A DNA stretch of 16,858 nucleotides from Bacteroidales bacterium (GTDB lineage: Bacteria; Bacteroidota; Bacteroidia; Bacteroidales; Bacteroidaceae). The notes below the pieces were generated by a model. The model did not search any database and was not told where the DNA came from. It saw only the letters and a program-made list of their open reading frames with translations. The stretch lies in assembly GCA_004558865.1 (NCBI GenBank), contig SFCY01000049.1, positions 1-16,858 on the forward strand. Reading direction: 5' to 3'. Shown here piece after piece: positions 1 to 8,100 of this stretch; within the stretch, counting starts at the first letter, position 1, and the number at the start of each line of letters is the position of its first letter. Made by a program: the position numbers and the translations under genes.

Positions 1-1
1 G

Positions 2-355
2 CTCATCGAGGGCGAGCGCAACCTGCAGGGCTTCATGAACGCCTTCCTCAGCCTCTGCCCCTACTATCTCGTGGCCCCGGAGATGGAGTTCTCGCATGGT
101 TACTGCGACTTCTTCCTCCTGCCCAACCATGCGGCCTATCCCACGGTGGCCCACAGTTATATCCTTGAGTTGAAGTATCTCAAGGCGGATGCCACAGAGG
201 CCGAGGCCCAGAGGCAATGGGCCGAGGCAGTGGAGCAAATCAAGACCTACGCCGCCGACCCCAAGCTGCAGTCGATGCTCCAAGCCACGCGGCTCCACTG
301 CATTGTCGTGCAGATCAAGGGCTACGATGTCGTGAAATGCGAGGAGACCGCATGA
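2..355 (+). CDS. PD-(D/E)XK nuclease domain protein, 3' end only (AAA-ATPase-like family)
   Basis: The reading frame is open from the left edge of the window, so this is the C-terminal 117 residues of a longer protein. It shows a nuclease core: a GYCDFFLL strand with the acidic residue at codon 107-109, then the ILELKYLK strand carrying the E-x-K pair at 167-175. A helix and a final strand (LHCIVVQIKGYDV) follow. This pattern matches the PD-(D/E)XK domain found at the end of proteins with an N-terminal AAA-ATPase-like domain, which are highly multiplied in Bacteroidota. Family members are usually around 500-550 residues, so most of the gene lies upstream. Their biological role is not established; defence or mobile-element links have been suggested. 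An in-frame ATG at 35 is internal and not the real start. The stop is 23 bp before the next gene on the same strand. Confidence 0.8.
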   Translation, partial: LIEGERNLQGFMNAFLSLCPYYLVAPEMEFSHGYCDFFLLPNHAAYPTVAHSYILELKYLKADATEAEAQRQWAEAVEQIKTYAADPKLQSMLQATRLHCIVVQIKGYDVVKCEETA

Positions 356-378
356 GTTTTTGCTAACCACTTTACCAC

Positions 379-1380
379 ATGACCTTCAACTTCTTTTCCA
401 TCATTCGCAACCGTGCGGATCGTTTCTATCAATGCTTTGCCCCCACCAGGCTTGACCGTATCAGACTGACGGTGTTCATTGTCTCAGACATGATGGTGCT
501 GTGCATCATGCCGCTCCATTTCTTCGGCCTCCTTGGCATGCCGCTCATCCACTTGCAGGGCATCACGTTGGTCTTCATCCTGCTCTCATTGGTCAGCACG
601 GTCTTGTTTCTCTTCAAACGGCTGTCGCTCGTCGGGGCCATCAACCTGCTGTGTATTGGCGGGCAGTGCATCCAAACCTTCCGCATCGTACTGCTCTCGC
701 TCCATCCAGAATGGGCCAACAGCGACGTGATGACGGAGAACCTGCTCATCTCGTTCCTCACCCTTTTCGTCCTTGTCATCGCCGTCATCCCCAAGTCGCC
801 CATCCTGGTGACTGCCCTTGAGCTGCCCACCATTGCCTTTGCCCATTTTGCCCCTCCCAGTGGTCAGACGCTGTGCAACAGCCATCTGTTCTTGATTTTC
901 TCTTCGATTCAGGTCTTCTGCTGTCTCATGGCCGTGGTCAGCCAGTACGCCCTATCCCGCCTGCAGCAGGAACGCAATGAGTACAAGGACACGCAGGGCG
1001 ACCTGCTCAAGGCTTTCGGTGTGGACAAGCAGGAGCTTGTCGCCTTTCTTCAGGTCTGGAAAAGCAGTCCCAACAATCAAACCGAGTGGAAGCGCTTCCT
1101 TTCCCGTTTGGACGCCAAGGCGCAGTCGCGCATCGTCATGGCAGCCCGCATGTTGGAGAAAGAGGAGAAGGCAAATGTCGGCAGCGTGTCCGCCCGCTTC
1201 CCCATGCTCACCCCTACAGAAGTGAAGGTGGCATGCCTGGTCATTGACGGCAAGACCAAGCGCGAGATAGCCGGCATCCTCAACAAGACCGAGAGCAACA
1301 TCGGCACCGTGCGCATCAACATCCGCCGCAAGCTTGGTCTCAGCGCTTCAGACGATTTGCGCGAAGAGCTGAGGAAATAA
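379..1380 (+). CDS. Membrane-anchored LuxR-type helix-turn-helix transcriptional regulator
   Basis: This 333-residue protein has two halves. Residues about 30-190 carry roughly five or six hydrophobic segments (about 30-56, 61-80, 84-108, 121-157, 167-190), so this half should sit in the inner membrane. A charged linker of about 85 residues follows. Residues about 276-333 form a LuxR/GerE-type DNA-binding domain: LTPTEVKVACLVIDGKTKRE, then an EIAGILNKTESNIGTVRINIRRKLG stretch containing the recognition helix (positions 1222-1341). No phosphoacceptor receiver domain or recognisable ligand domain is visible, so any signal is probably sensed in or near the membrane. Proteins of this layout are common orphan regulators in Bacteroides and Prevotella. 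It could regulate the giant surface-protein gene downstream, but only proximity supports that. The start follows an A/C-rich stretch with no Shine-Dalgarno sequence, normal for the phylum. Confidence 0.82.
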   Translation: MTFNFFSIIRNRADRFYQCFAPTRLDRIRLTVFIVSDMMVLCIMPLHFFGLLGMPLIHLQGITLVFILLSLVSTVLFLFKRLSLVGAINLLCIGGQCIQTFRIVLLSLHPEWANSDVMTENLLISFLTLFVLVIAVIPKSPILVTALELPTIAFAHFAPPSGQTLCNSHLFLIFSSIQVFCCLMAVVSQYALSRLQQERNEYKDTQGDLLKAFGVDKQELVAFLQVWKSSPNNQTEWKRFLSRLDAKAQSRIVMAARMLEKEEKANVGSVSARFPMLTPTEVKVACLVIDGKTKREIAGILNKTESNIGTVRINIRRKLGLSASDDLREELRK

Positions 1381-1436
1381 TACGGCACAGCGGATATTTT
1401 CCGTGGAATCATGGTAAGTTTATATGTAAAGGGGAA

Positions 1437-1635
1437 GGAAAATGGTCATGCCCAGGCTTACGCTCCTGCCGGAGCTATGGTTCTGAAGTGATGGAGTAGC
1501 CTTACGAGCAAGCTCGACGGCTACCCCGTCACTTCAGAACCACACCTTTGGAGGCAAGCCTGCCCAGGCAATTTTCGTCATGGACAGGTTGAGCCTCAGA
1601 GCTACTATGGAGCGTAAGCCTGTCCATGATTTTCC
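1437..1635. repeat. Multi-arm palindromic element (candidate MITE-like repeat or structured RNA)
   Basis: Outer arms at 1437-1466 and 1609-1635 are imperfect inverted repeats; both carry AGGCTTACGCTCC or its complement. Inside is a long hairpin: 1478-1501 pairs with 1519-1542 (22 of 24 positions), capped by CGAGC-AA-GCTCG at 1505-1516. A GCTCC-TGCC-GGAGC mini-hairpin lies at 1462-1475. A motif like AAGCCTGYCCA occurs four times in alternating orientation, at about 1439-1460 (-), 1556-1576 (+), 1576-1590 (-) and 1616-1634 (+). The last two form a perfect 11-bp stem: TCATGGACAGG at 1578-1588 with 1619-1629. Several exclusive folds are therefore possible. There is no open frame or clear U-tract. 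A dispersed palindromic repeat is the likeliest reading; a structured RNA is the alternative. Confidence 0.6.
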
Positions 1636-1766
1636 ATTACCATTTATTCAGTGGCGAAGTCAGGACTATACGAAATGAAACAACATATCCAATCCACGGG
1701 CAATATCCATTGAGCCAAATAATACCCTACAAAACTTACAAAACCAGCCTTAAGACTTGAGGTTTC

Positions 1767-1842
1767 CCTTTGTGTCTGCGCCATCACCCGAGAAACGGCA
1801 AAAGGCTTTGCCCCTTGATGCTGGCACAAAGGACTTTCTCGG
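1767..1842 (+). other. Interleaved complementary arms; possible pseudoknot RNA or repeat
   Basis: Two perfect 8-bp pairings cross each other: CCTTTGTG (1767-1774) with CACAAAGG (1825-1832), and CCGAGAAA (1788-1795) with TTTCTCGG (1835-1842). Between the arms is a perfect hairpin, GGCAAA-AGGC-TTTGCC (1797-1812). The order 1-2-hairpin-1'-2' is that of an H-type pseudoknot with an inserted hairpin, or of two mutually exclusive stems. I do not recognise a known RNA family. The strand is given as + only because the next gene reads that way. Confidence 0.35.
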
Positions 1843-1939
1843 TTTTGGTTATAATAACAAAAGCAGGGTTTGTCGGTTGTGTCCGCTGAGGGCAACGGAC
1901 CTCCCGGGCAGCTCTCCCAATTCCTTCTTCCCTTACTCC

Positions 1940-1989
1940 TTTTTAGGGCTTTTTAGGGTTTTTAGGTGTTTTTTGCCCCCTTTTGCCCC
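1940..1989 (+). repeat. Short T-rich tandem repeats upstream of the giant gene
   Basis: Three near-tandem units of TTTTTAGG(G) lie at about 1940-1948, 1950-1958 and 1959-1966, followed by two TTTTGCCCC units at 1971-1979 and 1981-1989. They sit in the presumed upstream control region of the 3236-codon gene. Repeats of this kind can change copy number by slippage, but no such variation can be seen in a single sequence. Confidence 0.55.
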
Positions 1990-2052
1990 TATTATTCACT
2001 TGCTTTGTTCAAATTTTTTAAAAATTATGGTCTCGGTTTTGTAGTGTTAACT

Positions 2053-2060
2053 TAATTTTG
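2053..2060 (+). promoter_or_regulatory. Possible Bacteroidota -7 box for the giant surface-protein gene
   Basis: TAATTTTG fits the phylum -7 consensus TAnnTTTG. No TTTG lies at the usual spacing upstream; the nearest, at 2038-2041, is too close. The -33 half is therefore weak or a regulator is needed. Transcription from here would leave a leader of about 95 nt that is AT-rich and pyrimidine-rich. Confidence 0.35.
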
Positions 2061-2162
2061 TGTTCAGTTTGGTGGCCGACATCGTTGAATGGCTATCCTT
2101 TCCGTTGCGTTTTTATCTTAACAAATATATCTAAATCATTTTAACAAACAAAATCAAAAAAC

Positions 2163-5100
2163 ATGAATCAGAACCAAAAGCAAATGGCATTTCTTGATTT
2201 GCTTGGAAATTCGCGACGGTGTCGTGCCGCCTTAGACGCGGCATGGCGGCACCGGCTGCTGAAACGTTCCAGCCTCATGAAATTGCTCCTTGTGTTATTG
2301 TTGCTTGGTGGCCTCCCGCTGCCAGGCTTTGCCGACCTTTCCCGGGACCAGGTGAAGGGCAAGCTCGTATGGTCGAACACCACGTTTACGCTCGACAAGC
2401 CCTACATTGAGTTTGAGTATCCTGGATATAATTCTGACGGCAAGGACGACATGATGCGGTGGATCCGCTTCTACGCCTATGTCAATGGTAAGGACTACGA
2501 GGTGGGCTGGATTCCGGATCACAATAATGCGCTCTATCGTGCTAACCCCGAATGGGGTCTGCTGCGACTGGAGAAGACTGAGAAGCGGGGTGAGATCTTT
2601 TACAACACCGTGCGTTTCTATCCGTCGGACAAATTCATGCAGGCAGCCACCCACATGTTCAGATTTACCGGTACGTGGGATACCGACAAGAACATGGAAG
2701 GTGAAAACAAGCGCAGCGGCAACGATTATTATTTTGATGAGTACGTCACGCCCAATATGGGCCAGATTGACGGCGCCATCAAAAGCGTGACTTTGGAACG
2801 CAATGAGCCCGGCAAGATACAGGTGTCGGGCTACCAGTTCAAATCCACGTTCTCTTCCGGTGCCAATTTCAGTCGTGTCATCTACGTGAATTCCCGTCCG
2901 GGGTATCTTTGCGATGGCACGTATGCGAAGTTTACTGCGGGCAACGGTTACAACACCCCCCAGCAGCTCAATAATGTGAACACCAGCAACCGCGCCAGGG
3001 TGACGGTCTATCTGAGCACGGCCTATGAAGGTAAGCAGCATGTGGAGTTCGGCGGCAACAAGCCGACCAACCAGAAGCCCGTCTTCGATGTGTTCCAGCA
3101 GTTCATCGACAACTACACTTTTGCCACCGTCAAGGGCTGCCCCTATGTCGCCAACCTCCGCTCAGAACTCCTGCAGTGGGACCAGAAGGTGAAGCTCAGC
3201 TGGCAGTTGGGCACGGATGTCATCGACTACGACACGGATGGCCGATGGGTCATCTTCAGATACAAGAAGAGCGCTGGGGAAGGTACCCGCGTGAAGATCG
3301 CCGATGTGGATCTGGGTACGACAACCTACAATGCCCCCTTTGATAACTACAACGACCAGTACGTCTATGAGGTCTGCTTCATGCGGACGAAGTGGCTGCA
3401 GAACAACAACAATCCCAAATTGGTCAAAGACCTCTCGGCCGCTACCACCATCTCCACCAAGCCGGAGATGAAGATTGTGCTGACGGCAGAGCCTATGAAA
3501 AACAGCATCAGGCTCAACTGGAACTACCCGGTTTTCTCGCATACCGACAAGTCATTCAAGGTGTCTTACAAGACCGATACCCAGAACAACTGGATAACGG
3601 TGGACGTGCCGCACAACAATGCTACGGCTATTAGTAGCAGCTACACCATCGAGAACGTGACCAACGCCTACGACATCTACAGCTGCAAGGTGGAGCTCGC
3701 TGACCTCGGCAACACTTTCACCTCCAACCAGGTGCAGGCCTCCATCACGGGCCGCAGCAGCGTGACTTCGATTAACGTGAGTAAGGGTATGTACAGCAAC
3801 ACCGTCAAGGTGAACTGGACGGCAGAGCAGATAGGCAATACCAACACGCGCTATGAGGTGTTCCGCCGCCTGCTCGGCACCAACGACGCATGGAACAAGA
3901 TCTACAGCACCAGCGGTACGGGCGACTCCTACAACTACGACGACAACACTGCTGCGCCCGGCCAGTTCTATGAATATAAGGTGGAGGCTTCCACCAACTA
4001 TGCCAAGAACGGACAGGCCACGAAGAACTATTTCTCCAATGCCCTGACCGACAACGGCTTCAGCGTCTCCACAGGCACCATCACCGGCCGCATTGCCTAC
4101 GGCACCGGCACGGCTGTCGACAGCGTGCGCGTGAACCTCGTGCAGAGCGCCGACGACGATGTGGCCAAGGCCCAGTTCTACTCGTTGCGTGTCAACGACG
4201 TGGGCGGCGGCATCGCCCTTCCGCTCGACACCACGCAGGCCAAGGCCATCTACGGCCAGAACCAGCCCTTCACCGTGCAGATGTGGGTGAACTTCGACAA
4301 GGATATCAAGGGTAGGAACAATAGGGGGAATGCAACACCCATGTTGTTTGACATTCTCGCACAGCACTCTATCTTTTCCCAAAAGATCAACAACGAGTGG
4401 GTGCTGATCATTCGTTATCCGACAAATGACAAAGACGGGTATCGGGACAAGACGACCAGTCTGAAGCTTACTCCCGGCAAGTTCTACAATGTTGTGGCCA
4501 GCCATGACGGAAACAGGCACTGGATGATGCGCCTGATTGACGAGGACGGCAAGCTGCAGAAAGATTCGGTTACGGCTGAACGTGATGTCACATACACGAC
4601 AAACAACAGTAGGGCCGGTTTTACATTCGGAACCAATCTCAGCAATGATGCCACATACCGTTTCCAAGGCTACATCGACGAGATTCGCCTATGGAGCAAA
4701 TCGCTTTCCGACGCCGAGCTGATGCGCACCTACAACCACCAGCTCACCGGCGACGAGAAGAACCTCTATCTCTATTACAACCTCGACGAGGGCATTCAGA
4801 ACCAGCAGACGGCATACGACTACAGCCGCACGGGAGGAGTGGCCAACAGCCATCACGCCACCATCCGCCCGTCGAGCAGTATCTCCACCGTCGTACCGCC
4901 CGCGTCGGCCTTCAGCGTGTTCGGCCTCACCGACAGCGAGGGCAACTACGTCATCAAGGGTGTGCCCTTCTCGGGCAACGGCACCAACTACAGCATCGTG
5001 CCTTCATACGGCGTACACTCGTTCTCGCCCGCCAAGTCGTCGCGCTTCGTGTCGCAGAGCTCGCTCAACCACAGCGGTGTCGATTTCAAGGACGTGTCGA

Positions 5101-8100
5101 GCTTCCCAGTCTCCGGCACGGTGTATTATGAGAACACCGATTATCCCGTAGAGGGCGCCAACCTCTATGTTGACGGCTTGATCTGCACCAAGGACGGAGA
5201 GGTCATCGCCACCGACGAGCAGGGCCGCTACACCATCGACGTGCCCATCGGCGACCACTTCATCCAAATCAAGAAGAGCGGCCATACCTTTGTCAACAAC
5301 GGCCGCTATCCGCAGGACGCCAACAATGCCGGCACACGCTTCACCTTCGAGAAGCCCATCAGCGACCTCCGCTTCACCGACAACACCAAGGTGGTTGTGG
5401 CCGGACGCGTGGCCGGTGGCTCCATCGAGGCCAACAAGCCCGTGGGCATGGGTCTCGGCGAGGCCAACATCGGCCGTGCCGTCATCAAGCTCACCGCAGG
5501 CACCTACCGCATGAATGTTAAGGCCGAGACCGTGAAAGACGGTATCCAGAACGCCACTGACACCTTATATTATAATGCCGCGTCGAAAGACGTGAACAGC
5601 CGTGCCTATGTCGAGGGCGGCGACAACGACAAGGTGAAGCGCATCTGCATTGAGACAGACGCGCTGACCGGTGAGTTTGCCGCCATGCTCCCACCCGTGG
5701 AGTATAGGGTGGAAAGTGTCACCATCCCGGCCAACAGCGGTGATGGCGGTGTGATGATTGACGCCTCGAAGCTCTCCACCATCAACGCCACCAACGCCAT
5801 GCTCGTGCAGACCGACTCTGTGGAGACGGGAGAGAAGGCCGGACAGACGTTCGACTATTGTGCCAAGTTGGTTGTGCCTTACTATGTGGAGCCCAAGCTC
5901 ATCGTCACGCAGAAAGGCGCAAAGGGCTTCGGCGACGAGACCTTCACCTATCAGGAGGTAGATGGTACCAACAAAACGACCCTTAGACTGTGGGAAGAAG
6001 AGGGTGACAACGTCAAATACAACTACACGTATCCCATCTTCACCCAGAACAACCGCTACACCTTCAACATTGAGGGTTATGAGGAGTATGTCAACAAGGA
6101 CAACGCCAAGGTGAAAACCTCCCGCGTGCCGCTGCAGAACTCTTTGGTGACCATCAACAACGAGTTTGCCTCAGGCCAGGTTGTGAGCACCGACGACGCA
6201 ACGATTGACAGTCTGGAAGCCAACCAGCTGCGCCTCGACTCCCTTGGCAAGGGCACCTACACTTTCGTGGCCGGCTTCCCCAACATTACCTCTCCTTACA
6301 CGCGCGGTCTGAACATCACCTACGAGTCAGGCAGCGCCACCAAGCAATGGTCGCAGAACAATACGTTCAAGGCCATCGTTTTCGGCGAGCTGCCCACCGG
6401 CAACAACTTCGTAACCTCAGGACCCGACAAGGTGCTGATGGTGCTGCGCGACCCGCCCGGAAGCAACTCCAATGCATTCTACGAGCAAGGCACGTCGGTT
6501 TCGCAGATTACCAGCTATGACGGTACGTTTGTGACCAACAATGAGGTGACGACCCTCACCAAGCTGGGTCTGGGCTTCACCACATGGCATGGTGTGGGCA
6601 GTGGTATCATCAACACGGTTGATGAGAAATTCGACCTCACCGTGGGTGCACAGGTCAATGCCGAGGTGACGAAGAACAACACCTGGACCGAGACCGTCAC
6701 CACCACCAGTCGCATCAGCACAGGCGACACTGAGGACTATGTGGGTGCCAACGGCGACGTGTTCGTCGGCGCGGCCACCAACCTGCTCTTCGGCAAGGCC
6801 CGCAAGGTGGAACTCGCCAAGCAGGGCGACGGCAACTTCGCCGTGCAACAGACTGACGGCATCAGCACCGGCATCAAGTACTCCACCGGCTTCAACTATA
6901 CGCAGAACTACGTGGAGAACACCCTGCTGCCCAACTTCGAGATGCTGCGCGACCAGCTGCTCAAAGAGCCTGGTACGGTAAGCGGCGACGCCAACAACAC
7001 CGACGATCCCATCTATGTGTCCAAGCTCAGCAAGGACAACGAGAAGTTCGGCTCCGACAACGACGACAAGGCGGTGTGGAAAGACCAGGCTGTCGGCAAC
7101 AACGTGCTGGATGGCCCGAGCTACAAAATGATACTTCCCTCCAACGCTGCCAATGCCAAAGACTCTACAGGCACCAAGGGTAGGGTGTATCAGGACATGG
7201 TGCGCTGGTACAACCAGCAGATCAAACTCTGGAAACAGCTGTTGGCCGAAAACGAGATGGCCAAGAAGGAGGCCAAGGATAACCGCTCGCAGTATCTCAT
7301 CGAGAACACCAGCTTCTCGGCTGGCACGACCATTGAGAACAGCGTTTCTGTGACCACGGGCAAGGAAAAAACCGTGACTCAGCAGTACGAGGTGTTGGCA
7401 GTTGTCGGCGGCGAGACTGGTTTTGATGTCAACAATAGTACTGGTCTTACCGTCACTGTGCAGACGACCACTGGCACACGCCAGACTGTAGCCATCGGCA
7501 GTGGCAGTGAGGAGACCAAGACCATGGGCTACACGCTCAAGGAGGATGGCGACGACGATGCCCTTTCGGTAGACATCTTCAACGCGCCCGACGGCTTTGG
7601 TCCCATCTTCCTCACCAAGGGAGGCCAGACCAGCTGCCCCTACGAGGACAGGTATGTGACCAAGTATTACATGCCCGGTTACGAGCTCTCGGCTGCCACC
7701 ATGCAGATTGAGAAGCCCGAGCTGTCGGTGGAGAACGCCTTTGCCACCGATGTGCCAAGCGGCGGCGTGGCCAACTACACTCTCATCATGCGCAACAACA
7801 GCGATACCAACGAGGATGTGTGGTTCATGCTCTCGCAGGTGGACGACACCAACCCCAACGGCGCCAAGTTGAGCATCGACGGTCAGGTACTGACCGAAGG
7901 CCGCGTGTTCCTCGTGCCGGCTCGCAATGAACTGCGCAAGCAGCTTCAGCTCACGCAGACCGACCAGAGCAAGCTCGACTACGAGAACGTCAAGCTCTCC
8001 CTGCACTCGCGGTGCCAGAGCGACCCCACCGGCGTGTGGCCCGTCATTGCAGACACCGTGGCCATCACGGCCAAGTTTGTGGCTACCTGCTCCGACATCC

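Larger units (their letters stand above)
1381..2162. other. Long structured intergenic region
   Basis: No convincing gene lies in these 782 bp. The region contains, in order: a multi-arm palindromic element (1437-1635); an AT-rich spacer (about 1640-1760); a set of interleaved complementary arms (1767-1842); a small GTCCG/CGGAC hairpin (1881-1900); T-rich tandem repeats (1940-1989); and an AT-rich leader with a possible -7 box (2053-2060) ahead of the giant gene. Two short open frames, 1757-2044 on + and 1644-1895 on -, overlap these structures and look non-coding. Confidence 0.7.

Noticed and set aside
1644..1895. An 83-codon minus-strand frame in the intergenic region
   Set aside because: No domain and no upstream promoter-like box; it overlaps the interleaved complementary arms. 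It may be a translated piece of a repeated intergenic sequence, which a genome-wide nucleotide search could show.
1757..2044. A 95-codon + frame in the long intergenic region
   Set aside because: Composition is that of non-coding DNA, it runs across the crossed arms and T-rich repeats, and it has no suitable start context or recognisable domain.
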